64,000 nt of DNA, taken from NCBI RefSeq assembly GCF_023100905.1, contig NZ_CP064686.1, positions 3,472,001 through 3,536,000 on the forward strand, written 5' to 3'. The notes below the pieces were generated by a model that did not search any database, was not told the origin of the DNA, and saw only the letters and a list, made by a program, of their open reading frames with translations. The DNA comes from Bradyrhizobium sp. 4 (lineage in GTDB: Bacteria; Pseudomonadota; Alphaproteobacteria; Rhizobiales; Xanthobacteraceae). The translations under genes were made by a program, and so were the position numbers. Below are positions 35,754 to 43,925 of the stretch, in pieces (within the stretch, counting starts at the first letter, position 1; every line of letters starts with the position of its first letter).

Positions 35754-35960
35754 TCAGGAGACCTTGAGGTTCTCCGCGGATGCCTTGCCGCGGTTCTCCA
35801 CGAGGTCGTATTCAACCACCTGGTTTTCATTGAGGGTGGAGAGTCCGGCGCGCTCGACGGCGGAGATGTGGACGAAGACGTCCTTGTCACTGCCGTTCGG
35901 CTTGATGAACCCATATCCCTTGGTCGGGTTGAACCATTTGACGGTGCCCTTTTGCGGCAT
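35754..35960 (-). CDS. cspA: Cold-shock protein (CspA family)
   Basis: This 68-residue OB-fold RNA-binding protein carries both RNP motifs: KGYGFIKP (RNP1) and VFVHISAVE (RNP2). It acts as an RNA chaperone that keeps mRNA single-stranded. GGAGG lies about 8 nt before the ATG. A long upstream region without genes (to 36339) may give a structured leader, as in other csp genes. Whether it is cold-induced or constitutive cannot be seen. Confidence 0.95.
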   Translation of the reverse strand: MPQKGTVKWFNPTKGYGFIKPNGSDKDVFVHISAVERAGLSTLNENQVVEYDLVENRGKASAENLKVS

Positions 35961-36339
35961 CCTCAGTCTCCTCCGCTAGATACAAAAACGACGCGGCCGC
36001 TTTTCGCGTGCCACGCCACAAACGGGCTTCCGGTAGTCTGTTCGAGTCTTGAGTCTCAATGTCGCGAAACGCACAGTCGAGCGGCCAATTCCGATTGTGT
36101 CCGATATTGCAACATGAAAATCGCCCGTTAGCAAGCCGCGCGCGAATTTCAAGTCCGGGCCGAGTGCCGTCATCTGCAATTTACGACCTGTGGCCGGGGA
36201 ACCACAATCGAGGGCAATCGCCTTGGCGATGAGGTCTGGACCGATTGACCCTCGGGGGCAGTTCAGCACAAATCGTCACGTGCAGTGTGGCGCGTGTTGC
36301 ATTTTTGCGCGCCGCCATTTTGCTTTGGGATTCATCGTC
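35961..36339. other. Divergent leader region of cspA and the outer-membrane protein gene
   Basis: This 379-bp region has no supported gene. It should contain the cspA promoter with a long 5' leader and the promoter of the beta-barrel gene. Frames here lack ribosome sites. No clear -35/-10 pair could be fixed by eye. Confidence 0.4.
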
Positions 36340-37479
36340 ATGCGCTGCACATTGCAGCTTTCCGGGACGCGGCGGGTGATTGGCGGAGACCGGGTTCGTC
36401 GGACGGCGGCCAAAGTCGCGAGTGCCATCGTGCTTGGCTTGGTGACGACGGCTGCTCCCGTTCTCGCTCAGGTCGCCCCGCCACTGCCACCGCCACCGCC
36501 TCCCACGCCGTCGGCCACTTCCACCAATTACGACCAATCGGCCGGCAACAGCGCGCTCAATCTCGGGTCGAACTTCCTGGAGCGGCTCGGCAACCAGGCA
36601 TCTGGCGGCGTCAACCGGGCGTTCCGAACCAATCCCGGCGGCGGCGGCGCATCGGCCAGCGCGGAAGATCCGCGCTACCGCACCTGGTTCGAGGGCTACG
36701 GCATCTCGGTCCGGACCGATGCGCAAGGAGACTTTGTCGGCGACAAGCGGAAGACCTTTGGCGGTGTCGCGGGCTTTGGCGCGCGGCTCGCACCGGGCGT
36801 CAATCTCGGCTTCTCCGTCGACCAGAGCCACACCGACATCGACGTTCCGCTCGCGCTCCAGTCCGCGACGCTGGACCTGACTCAACTCGGCTTCAGTGGC
36901 TCCGTCGACAAGGGCCCCTGGACCTGGGCTTTCGCGCTGGTGCACGGTTTCGGCAAGGTCCGCTCCAGCCGGGATACCGGCCTCGGCCTTGCGACCGCGG
37001 GTTATCGCGCCGCAGTCGACGGCGCGTTGACCGAGATCAGCTATTACTGGACCAAGGACCAGATGCGCATCGTGCCCAAGGGCGCACTGGAATATGTCCG
37101 CGCCACCAGCGTCGCGTTCCAGGAGGTTGGCGGCCTCGATCCCCTCAATGTCGGCTCGACGGCGCTCTCTCGCGCGCGCGTCATGATCGGAGCCGAGGTC
37201 GGACGCTACTTCATCTTCGACCAGAAGATCCTGGACCTGTCCGCCTACGGCAAGTTCGTGGACAATTTCCATCAGAACCTGGGATCGGTGCAGGTCAGCC
37301 TCGGGACCCAGAGCATCGTCGTGCCCGGGATCGGCGAGAGCCGCTACGGCATGGATGCCGGCGCCTCGGCCTCGCTCAGTCTGACCAACACGGCGCGGCT
37401 CTACGTCAACTACGACGGCAAGTTCCGCAGCGAGCTGACGTCGCACCAGGGCACGGTCGGCTTCGAATATCGGTGGTGA
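36340..37479 (+). CDS. Outer-membrane autotransporter-type beta-barrel protein
   Basis: The 379-residue protein starts at ATG 36340. The signal peptide ends near APVLAQ. A Pro-rich stretch (PPPPPPTPSATST) and a short linker follow. About 280 residues of alternating strands then end in the C-terminal aromatic signature GFEYRW, which the BAM machinery recognises. It looks like an autotransporter beta-domain without a passenger, that is, a stand-alone porin-like or adhesin barrel. The frame is open 50 codons upstream, but that part has no exported-protein features. Function unknown. Confidence 0.8.
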   Translation: MRCTLQLSGTRRVIGGDRVRRTAAKVASAIVLGLVTTAAPVLAQVAPPLPPPPPPTPSATSTNYDQSAGNSALNLGSNFLERLGNQASGGVNRAFRTNPGGGGASASAEDPRYRTWFEGYGISVRTDAQGDFVGDKRKTFGGVAGFGARLAPGVNLGFSVDQSHTDIDVPLALQSATLDLTQLGFSGSVDKGPWTWAFALVHGFGKVRSSRDTGLGLATAGYRAAVDGALTEISYYWTKDQMRIVPKGALEYVRATSVAFQEVGGLDPLNVGSTALSRARVMIGAEVGRYFIFDQKILDLSAYGKFVDNFHQNLGSVQVSLGTQSIVVPGIGESRYGMDAGASASLSLTNTARLYVNYDGKFRSELTSHQGTVGFEYRW

Positions 37480-37508
37480 GGCGAAGCCTGCCCACGTCCG
37501 CCCAGAGC

Positions 37509-37556
37509 CGGATCTGGAAAACTGCGAAGCGGTTTTCCGAAGAGATCATGTTCAAG
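37509..37556. repeat. Palindromic element, type D (copy 2)
   Basis: GGAAAACTGC (37516-37525) pairs with GCGGTTTTCC (37529-37538) with one mismatch. The flanks GGATCT and AGATCATG match the family seen at 28575-28619. It lies between convergent genes (barrel protein and LysR), again a terminator-like position. Confidence 0.6.
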
Positions 37557-37558
37557 CT

Positions 37559-38566
37559 TTAAGTCGGCATCGCCGCGACATAACCCGTCAATCCAAAGCC
37601 CTCGCGCGCGGCCGTCATCATTGGCGCCAGCGCGTTCGGATGGATGAACTCGTCGCGGAAACAGGGATGGATCTTGGGATCGAAGATCTTCTTCAGCCAA
37701 TCGACCACGATCTTGTGGCGCTCGGAGGCGCGGAACTCCTTGTGATAGGTGAGCCAGAGATCGGCGTGGTGGCTGACGCCGAGATCGACGGCAACGAGCG
37801 GGGCGCCGAGCGCGATCGAGACCGTCGGCAGGAACCCGATGCCGGCGCCGCGCTCCACCGCATAGAGCACGCCGACCGAGGAATTGGTCTTGATCCCGAC
37901 GATGCCCTCCAGCGACTTCAGTCCGAGCACGCGGGCGTAGGCGCCGTCGTCGACCTGCGGGGCGCTCTGCTTGATGATGCGGTGGTTCTTCAGCTCGGCC
38001 AGGGTCGCGGGCACGCCGTAGAGGTTTTCGTACTCCTTGGAGACGAAGGGATAGATGTGCAGCCGGCCGAGCTTGGCGACGATCAGATCGGGATTGGTCG
38101 GCGGCTCGAGCTGGATCGCGATATCGGATTCGAGCCGCGCGACGTCGGCCTGTTCCATCGCGCAGCGCAGATCGACGGTGATCTTGCGATATGTCTTCTG
38201 GAAGTCGATCAGTCGCGGCAGGATCCAGAAATTGCCGGGGCCTTCCGTCACCGCGACGCGCACGGTGCCTGACATGTCGTTCGACGATCGCGAAGCACGC
38301 CGGAACACGTTGAAGGCATGACGCTCCATATGCGCGACGTCGGCGATCATCGCGCTGCCTTCGTCGCTGAGCGTGAGCCCGCTCTGGTCGCGCAGGAACA
38401 GCTTGCAGTCGATGCTCTCTTCGAGCCGGTCGATCCTGCGCATCAGGGTGGTGGAGGTGAGCCCGAGCTCCTCGGCGGCGTTGCGGAAACTTTTATATTT
38501 TGCGCAAGCTAAAAACAGTTTCAAATCGTCCCAGGACATATCCAGGGCTTCTTCACGGTGCTGCAT
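37559..38566 (-). CDS. LysR-family transcriptional regulator of the GNAT/isochorismatase island
   Basis: The protein has 335 residues from ATG 38566; ATG 38539 (MSWDDLKLF) is the conservative start. An N-terminal HTH (KSFRNAAEELGLTSTTLMRR, about residues 24-43) is followed by a linker helix and a periplasmic-binding-like effector domain (about 100-310). It is transcribed away from the genes at 38671-42226. LysR proteins usually control the divergent neighbour, so it most likely governs that set. A TGCA-N8-TGCA inverted repeat at 38583-38598 in the 104-bp gap is a possible site. Confidence 0.88.
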   Translation of the reverse strand: MQHREEALDMSWDDLKLFLACAKYKSFRNAAEELGLTSTTLMRRIDRLEESIDCKLFLRDQSGLTLSDEGSAMIADVAHMERHAFNVFRRASRSSNDMSGTVRVAVTEGPGNFWILPRLIDFQKTYRKITVDLRCAMEQADVARLESDIAIQLEPPTNPDLIVAKLGRLHIYPFVSKEYENLYGVPATLAELKNHRIIKQSAPQVDDGAYARVLGLKSLEGIVGIKTNSSVGVLYAVERGAGIGFLPTVSIALGAPLVAVDLGVSHHADLWLTYHKEFRASERHKIVVDWLKKIFDPKIHPCFRDEFIHPNALAPMMTAAREGFGLTGYVAAMPT

Positions 38567-38670
38567 CATCGCAGCACCCCGGTGCAATAACTGCTGCATA
38601 CGCCAGATCCCCAGCCGCTAAGCTCTTGGTCATAGCGGGGCACGAAAGCCGCGAACGATAGAGGGGTGAC

Positions 38671-39288
38671 ATGGGTATGGAAAGGGGCTCGTTTGCCGCA
38701 AGGCATGATTTCGACGCGCTGCCGCTCAGTCCGGATGTCGACGTCCGCCGCGCCCAATTTTCCGAAATCGCCGCGCTTTCGCAGTTGGCCCACCGGCTGG
38801 TGCCGGGCGTTCGGATCGGGGCGGCGGAGCTTGCAAAATATTTCGCCTTCGATCCCGAGAGCATCCTGACTTTCAGCCGGAAGGGCAACCTCGTCGGCGG
38901 CATGGCCTTCCTGTTTCTCAACGATCGCGGGCATGATGCGCTGCTGCTCGACGAGATCTGCCTCACCGCGCCCGAGACGCGCCATCTCGCGTCCGCGAAG
39001 GAAGACGTTTCCGCCATCTACATCTGGGCGATCGCGGCGACGGGGCGCGGCGTCGCCGGTCTCGGCAAGGCCGCGGCTCATCTGAGGCAGCTAAGGTTTC
39101 GCAACGCGGATTGCTATGCGCAGCCGTCAACCGTGGCCGGACGCGACATCATGAAGGCGACAGGATTCGAGCCTGTTCCAAGCTTCCAACCCGACCTCTG
39201 GTGCTACGAGCGGCCCTGGCATCGGCAGCCGATGCGCATGCCGGGCGCGATCATTCAAGCAAGGAGTTTTGCAGATGCACGGTACTAG
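38671..39288 (+). CDS. GNAT-fold protein, probable N-acyltransferase (first of pair)
   Basis: The 205-residue protein starts at ATG 38671. The region DVRRAQFSEIAALSQLAHRL and the later GRGVAGLGKAAAHLR plus IMKATGFEPVP fit the GNAT acetyltransferase fold. The usual Q/RxxGxG/A pyrophosphate loop is poorly kept. It is followed by a second GNAT gene that overlaps its end by 14 nt, so they are co-translated. Substrate unknown. It could be a degenerate partner of the second protein. Confidence 0.65.
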   Translation: MGMERGSFAARHDFDALPLSPDVDVRRAQFSEIAALSQLAHRLVPGVRIGAAELAKYFAFDPESILTFSRKGNLVGGMAFLFLNDRGHDALLLDEICLTAPETRHLASAKEDVSAIYIWAIAATGRGVAGLGKAAAHLRQLRFRNADCYAQPSTVAGRDIMKATGFEPVPSFQPDLWCYERPWHRQPMRMPGAIIQARSFADARY

Positions 39289-39895
39289 GATTCCTCTCGC
39301 GAAGCCCGATTCCCGCGCGATCACCATTCGCCTCGCACGCGATCTCAGCGATCTCATGCTGGTCACCTCGATCCGCTCGGCCGTCTATCTCGCCGAGCAG
39401 GATTGCCCGTTCGACGAGGAGTTCGACGGCAACGACATGGTCGCCGCGCATTTCATCGGCTATGTCGGCAACGAGCCTGCGGGCTGTCTGCGGGTGCGGT
39501 TCTTCGGCGATTTCGCCAAGGTGGAACGGCTTGCGGTGCGGCACCAATATCGGCGCTCGCGGGTCTCGTTCAAGCTGGTGCAGGCGAGCGTCGACTATGT
39601 GAAGCGCAAGGGCTTTCGCAAGATCTACGGCCAGGCGCAGGATCGGCTGGTCGATTTCTGGGCCCATTTCGGCGCCAAGCCGCTCGGCCACAATCGCAAG
39701 ATCACTTTCTCCGACTTCTCCTACACGGAAATGCTGCTGGAGATCGAACCGGGCCCGGATGCCATTACGCTGGACAGCGATCCGTACGTGATCATCCGAC
39801 CCGAGGGCGATTGGGACCGGCCGGGCGTGCTCGACGCCTCGGCGGGACGGGCCGTGACGTCGCCGCTGCGGGACGTCGCGCTCGCTGGCCGTTGA
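39275..39895 (+). CDS. GNAT-family N-acetyltransferase (second of pair)
   Basis: This 206-residue protein starts at ATG 39275 with AAGGAG 9 nt upstream. It has the GNAT strand and helix pattern: GCLRVRFFGDFAKVERLAVR, then the acyl-CoA loop QYRRSRVSFKL and the C-terminal KIYGQAQDRLVDFWAHFGAKPLG. It should transfer an acyl group from CoA to an amine. The start lies within the end of the upstream GNAT gene, and the isochorismatase-fold gene follows 25 nt later. The natural substrate is not apparent. Confidence 0.85.
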   Translation: MHGTRIPLAKPDSRAITIRLARDLSDLMLVTSIRSAVYLAEQDCPFDEEFDGNDMVAAHFIGYVGNEPAGCLRVRFFGDFAKVERLAVRHQYRRSRVSFKLVQASVDYVKRKGFRKIYGQAQDRLVDFWAHFGAKPLGHNRKITFSDFSYTEMLLEIEPGPDAITLDSDPYVIIRPEGDWDRPGVLDASAGRAVTSPLRDVALAGR

Positions 39896-39920
39896 AACTG
39901 GTGCAGCTGCGCGCAAAAAC

Positions 39921-40484
39921 ATGCTGGTTTCCATCACCGACGATCCGCCGATCCTGGTCTGCGCGGATCTCCAGGTCGAATATCTGACCCCCGGACGTCG
40001 CCACGTCATCCTCGATGGCGACGCCGCGACAGCGCGCTGCGTGGAACTGTTGACGTTCTGGCGCGACAATCTCTGGCCGGTGATGCATCTGAAGCGCATC
40101 GCGCAGGCGGCCTGGTTCAATCCGGCATCCAAGCTGACCGATTGGATCGCGGAGGCGAAGCCGCGGCCGGGAGAAATGACGTTCGAGCATCCGCTGCCGT
40201 CGGCCTACAGTTCGGCGCGTTTTGTGGACTACATGTCCAATATCCGCAATGTCCGTTGCGTGCTCGCGGGCTTTTCCCTGGACGAAACTGTCCTGGCCAC
40301 CGCTATTGACGGGTTTCACCGCAGTCATCGCTTCCAGGTGGTGGCTGACGCGGTGGCCTGCCGGCAGCCGGGGACAGGCGATGCTGCCGCCTACAAGCAT
40401 GCGGTAGTGAATGTGATCGGGAATTTTGCTACAATCCAGTCCAGCGCCGAACTGATCAGAACCAGCGGCGCCGTTGCGGTGTAG
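39921..40484 (+). CDS. Isochorismatase-fold protein with altered catalytic triad
   Basis: The 187-residue protein matches the cysteine-hydrolase (isochorismatase) fold. The nucleophile-activating Asp is Asp16 (VCADLQVEYL). The Lys position is occupied by His90 (TFEHPLPSAY). The conserved Cys in GVxxxxCV is replaced by Thr123 in GFSLDETVLATA. The rest of the helix (ATAIDGFHRSHRFQVVADAVA) is normal. Amidase or isochorismate hydrolysis through the usual Cys is therefore unlikely. It may bind a ligand or act by another route. It sits 25 nt after the GNAT pair. Confidence 0.8.
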   Translation: MLVSITDDPPILVCADLQVEYLTPGRRHVILDGDAATARCVELLTFWRDNLWPVMHLKRIAQAAWFNPASKLTDWIAEAKPRPGEMTFEHPLPSAYSSARFVDYMSNIRNVRCVLAGFSLDETVLATAIDGFHRSHRFQVVADAVACRQPGTGDAAAYKHAVVNVIGNFATIQSSAELIRTSGAVAV

Positions 40485-40514
40485 GCGGCCGCGATCGACG
40501 GATGGAGTGGGACA

Positions 40515-40685
40515 TTGTCACGGGGAGATCAGCTCGAGGAGCTGGCAAGCGACCTGTCGCGTGCCGCCGAGGCGGCGCGCCGTCTCGGTCTGCCCACGAC
40601 GGTGTATCTGCTCTCGATGGCGCTGGTGGAGGTGCGGGAGGCCGCTGCCGCCGATGGCGATGGAAATGACGACGGCGCGACGTGA
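40515..40685 (+). CDS. Small protein (56 aa) in the island
   Basis: TTG 40515 with GGAG about 9 nt upstream begins MSRGDQLEELASDLSRAAEAARRLG. It continues with a helical, partly hydrophobic middle (LPTTVYLLSMALVEV) and an acidic tail (ADGDGNDDGAT). No ATG is available in frame before the stop at 40482. Codon use matches neighbours. An amphipathic helical regulator or subunit is possible. I do not recognise it. Confidence 0.5.
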   Translation: MSRGDQLEELASDLSRAAEAARRLGLPTTVYLLSMALVEVREAAAADGDGNDDGAT

Positions 40686-40843
40686 CAGCTGCCCGATGTG
40701 CGGCTTTGTGCAACGCTGCTGAGCGCTTGCTGCCGACGAATTGACGTTGCAAGTTTTGCGCGGTGGCAATAGCCAAGGAGCTGGATCATCGAGTGATGAC
40801 GCTGGCCGCGCCGGCGACGTGACGCTTTCAAGGATGCCTGCAA

Positions 40844-42226
40844 ATGTCCATGTTGCCCAATTCCCAAGAGGCCCGGGATGTGGCCTATCAGCTCCATCCC
40901 TACACCAACGCGCGCGCCCATCAGCAGGCCGGTCCCCTGGTGATCGAACGCGGCGAGGGCCCTTACGTGTTCGACGCGTCGGGCAAGCGCTATTTCGAGG
41001 CGATGGCGGGCCTGTGGAGCGTCGGGCTCGGCTTCAACGAGAAGCGGCTGGTCGAAGCCGCGCACAAGCAGATGCAGGCGCTGCCGTTCTATCACACCTT
41101 CTCCGCCAAATCGCACGGGCCCTCGATTGATCTCGCCGAGAAGCTGGTGGCGCTGTCGCCGGTGCCGATGAGCAAGGTCTTCTTCACCAACTCCGGCTCG
41201 GAGGCCAACGACACCGTTCTGAAGTTGATTGCCTATCGCTCCAATGCGCTCGGCCAGCCACAGCGCAAGAAGGTGATCAGCCGGATGCGTGCCTATCACG
41301 GCGTCACGATTGCGTCCGCCAGCCTCACCGGGCTGCCGAACAACCACCGCTCTTTCGACTTGCCGCTCCCGAACATCCTGCACACGGGCTCGCCGCATTT
41401 CTACAAGGACGGCGCGCCCGGGGAGAGCGAGGAAGCCTTCGCGACGCGGCGGGCCGAGGAGCTCGATGCGCTGATCCAGAAGGAAGGCCCGGACACGATC
41501 GCGGCGTTCTTCGGCGAGCCGGTGATGGGCGCGGGCGGCGTCATCGTGCCGCCGGCGACCTATTGGGACAAGATCCAGAAGGTATTGAACAAGTACGACA
41601 TCCTGTTGGTCGCCGACGAGGTCATCTGCGGCTTCGGCCGCACCGGCAAGATGTTCGGCTGCGAAACCTACGGCATCAAGCCCGACGCGATCGTGGTCTC
41701 CAAGCAGATAACCTCGAGCTATTTCCCGCTGTCAGCCATCATGATGAACGATCGCATGTTCGAGCCGATCGCCGATGAGAGCAACAAGATCGGCGTGCTC
41801 GGCCACGGCTTCACCGCGGGCGGCCATCCGGTCGGGTCGGCGATTGCGCTGGAGAATTTGAAAATCATCGAGGAGCGGGGCCTCGTTGCGCATGCCGCCG
41901 AGCTCGGTGGCTACATGCAAGGCAAGCTGCGTGAACTCACCAGCCATCCGCTGGTCGGCGAGGTCCGCGGTGTCGGGATGATCGCCGCGATCGAACTGGT
42001 GCTGGACAAGGCACGCAAGACCGCAGCGGCAACGCCGGGCGCCGTCGGCGGCATGGCCAGCCGCATGCTGCAGGAGCGCGGCGTGATCTCGCGCAACATG
42101 CTCGACGCCATCGCCATCTGCCCGCCGCTGATCGTCACCAAGGCCCAGATCGACGAGCTGGTTGCGGCGATTTCAGGTGTGCTGGACGACATGAAGCCGG
42201 AAGTGGCGAAGCTGACGCCGGCGTAA
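40844..42226 (+). CDS. Class III (omega) aminotransferase
   Basis: The 460-residue PLP enzyme has FFTNSGSEANDTVLK (cofactor phosphate site), the YHGVT loop, VADEVICGFGRTG with the PLP-pyridine Asp, and Lys287 in VVSKQITSSY as the Schiff-base residue. Sequence style is that of the subgroup that moves amino groups from putrescine, beta-alanine, taurine or similar omega-amines to pyruvate (SpuC/BauA-like). It lies 158 nt after the small protein and may belong to the same metabolic island. Exact substrate unknown. Confidence 0.92.
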   Translation: MSMLPNSQEARDVAYQLHPYTNARAHQQAGPLVIERGEGPYVFDASGKRYFEAMAGLWSVGLGFNEKRLVEAAHKQMQALPFYHTFSAKSHGPSIDLAEKLVALSPVPMSKVFFTNSGSEANDTVLKLIAYRSNALGQPQRKKVISRMRAYHGVTIASASLTGLPNNHRSFDLPLPNILHTGSPHFYKDGAPGESEEAFATRRAEELDALIQKEGPDTIAAFFGEPVMGAGGVIVPPATYWDKIQKVLNKYDILLVADEVICGFGRTGKMFGCETYGIKPDAIVVSKQITSSYFPLSAIMMNDRMFEPIADESNKIGVLGHGFTAGGHPVGSAIALENLKIIEERGLVAHAAELGGYMQGKLRELTSHPLVGEVRGVGMIAAIELVLDKARKTAAATPGAVGGMASRMLQERGVISRNMLDAIAICPPLIVTKAQIDELVAAISGVLDDMKPEVAKLTPA

Positions 42227-42270
42227 GGGAAGCGTTTCAACGCGAGCGGAGCGTCTCACCACACTCTCGG

Positions 42271-42360
42271 TGTCGTCCTGGCGAAAGCCAGGACCCATAC
42301 CGCGCGATCTAGCGAGACGGGTGATAGTAGTCCCGAACGACGAGTCTTCGCCAAACTCTT
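42271..42360. repeat. Dispersed repeat element, type E
   Basis: GTCGTCCTGGCGAAAGCCAGGACCCATA contains the 7-bp inverted repeat TCCTGGC/GCCAGGA. It is followed by a second half with AGTCCCGAACGACGA. Similar TGTCGTC..GCGAAAGC..GGACCCATA sequences are common between Bradyrhizobium genes, from memory. It lies between the aminotransferase and rnd, which converge. Confidence 0.5.
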
Positions 42361-42400
42361 GTCTGGAGTAATGGGCACGACGTTGTGGAGGGATGGCGGC

Positions 42401-43552
42401 CTATTCCGCCCGCTGAACCCCGATCACGCGGCCTTTCTCCACCGCCAGCGCCAGCTCACCGCGCTTCAGTTTCAGTGCGGCCTCGCCGAACAGCTCGCGG
42501 CGCCAGCCGCGTAGCGCCGGCACGTCGGCCTCGTCGTCGGCCGCGATCTCCTCGAGATCGTCGACGGTTGCAATCACCTTGCTGGCGACCGCATGGCGCT
42601 CCGCGGTCATGCGCAGCAGCACCTTCAACAGCTCGACGATCGCGGCGCCATTGTTGTTGTTGCGCGGCTTTTCCAGCTTCGGCAGCGTGGCGTGATCCCG
42701 CGCCAGCCCGCGCTCGACCGCGGCGACGATATCGGCGCCCCATTTGGATTTCTCAAAACCCTTCGGCACCGAGCGCAGGTTTGCGAGCTTCTCGATCGTA
42801 TTCGGCGCGTGGGTGGCGATGTCGCTGACGGCCTCGTCGCGCAGCACGCGGCCGCGCGGCACGTCGCGGCTCTGCGCCTCCTGCTCGCGCCAGGCGGCGA
42901 CCTCCATCAGGACTGCGAGGTCCTTGGGCTTGCGCACCCGCGTCTTGAGCCGTTCCCAGGCGCGCTCGGGGTGGAAGTCGTAGGTCTTGGGCGAGGTCAG
43001 GACCTCCATCTCGATCGAGACCCATTCGCTGCGCCGGCGCTTCTTGAGGTCGGCATCGAGCGCTGCGAACACGTCGCGCAGATGCGTGACGTCGGACACG
43101 GCGTAGTGCATCTGCTCCTTGGTCAGCGGCCGGCGCGACCAGTCGGTGAAGCGATGAGTCTTGTCCGGGCGGTGCCCGGTGACCTTCTCGACCAGCGCGT
43201 CGTAGGCGATGCTGTCGCCGTAGCCGAGCACCATGGCCGCGACCTGGGTGTCGAACACGGGGTGCGGGATGATGCCCGCCTGATGCCAGATGATCTCGAT
43301 GTCCTGGCGGGCGGCGTGGAACACCTTCAGCACGGCCTCATTGGCCATCAGCTCGAAGAACGGCTTGAGGTCGATGCCGGCGGCCAGGGTGTCGATGACG
43401 ATCGCTTCCTCGGCGCTCGCCATCTGCACCACGCACAGCAGCGGGTAATAGGTGGTCTCGCGCAGGAACTCGGTATCGACGGTAATGACGGGGTGCTTGG
43501 CCAGCCGGCTGCAGGCAGCCGCAAGGTCAGCGGTGGTGGTAATCAAATCCAT
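42401..43552 (-). CDS. rnd: Ribonuclease D
   Basis: This 383-residue 3'-5' exoribonuclease trims the 3' ends of tRNA precursors. The DEDDy catalytic residues are visible: Asp26 and Glu28 in TVDTEFLRETTYYP, Asp in HAARQDIEII, and Tyr/Asp in HYAVSDVTHL. HRDC domains follow (from about 205). The start ATG 43552 fits the family N-terminus MDLITTTADLAAAC. Convergent with the aminotransferase. Confidence 0.95.
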   Translation of the reverse strand: MDLITTTADLAAACSRLAKHPVITVDTEFLRETTYYPLLCVVQMASAEEAIVIDTLAAGIDLKPFFELMANEAVLKVFHAARQDIEIIWHQAGIIPHPVFDTQVAAMVLGYGDSIAYDALVEKVTGHRPDKTHRFTDWSRRPLTKEQMHYAVSDVTHLRDVFAALDADLKKRRRSEWVSIEMEVLTSPKTYDFHPERAWERLKTRVRKPKDLAVLMEVAAWREQEAQSRDVPRGRVLRDEAVSDIATHAPNTIEKLANLRSVPKGFEKSKWGADIVAAVERGLARDHATLPKLEKPRNNNNGAAIVELLKVLLRMTAERHAVASKVIATVDDLEEIAADDEADVPALRGWRRELFGEAALKLKRGELALAVEKGRVIGVQRAE

Positions 43553-43667
43553 GAACGGCCCATGACAAGTCCATCAGCCGTTCTGCCGAAAGCGCTGTGA
43601 TGTCAAGGGGCTCGAAGCGAATTCGAGCCTTGCATTTGGGCCGGAATCGCATTTTCCGACGAAAATC

Positions 43668-43799
43668 CTATTCGTAGCGGACCCGCCGGGAGGGTTTGCG
43701 CGCGCAGGGCAGCGCCACCACAACCACGCACATGGCGACCAGCGCCAGCCCCAGGAACTCGAAAACCAACAGATCCACGGCAATATCCCCCAGCAACAT
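43668..43799 (-). CDS. Possible very small membrane protein (43 aa)
   Basis: ATG 43799 opens MLLGDIAVDLLVFEF, followed by a hydrophobic run (LGLALVAMCVVVVALPC) and a basic tail ending RRVRYE. This fits a one-helix membrane protein with cytosolic positive charges. No strong ribosome site. Support is the charge and hydrophobicity pattern only. Confidence 0.35.
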   Translation of the reverse strand: MLLGDIAVDLLVFEFLGLALVAMCVVVVALPCARKPSRRVRYE

Positions 43800-43925
43800 T
43801 GCTAAACTTGTCCGGGGGGAATTGAGGGTCTGTTAATTCTCGTGGTTACCGGCGGCGGGCTGGGCCGGATGGTGGACGCGGGGTTAACGGGGGCACCATG
43901 CGATGCAGCGCCGCGGCATCCGGCG

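Noticed and set aside
36285..37562. A 425-codon frame over the barrel protein in another phase
   Set aside because: The chosen frame has a signal peptide and a C-terminal aromatic residue, while this one is Arg-rich without features.
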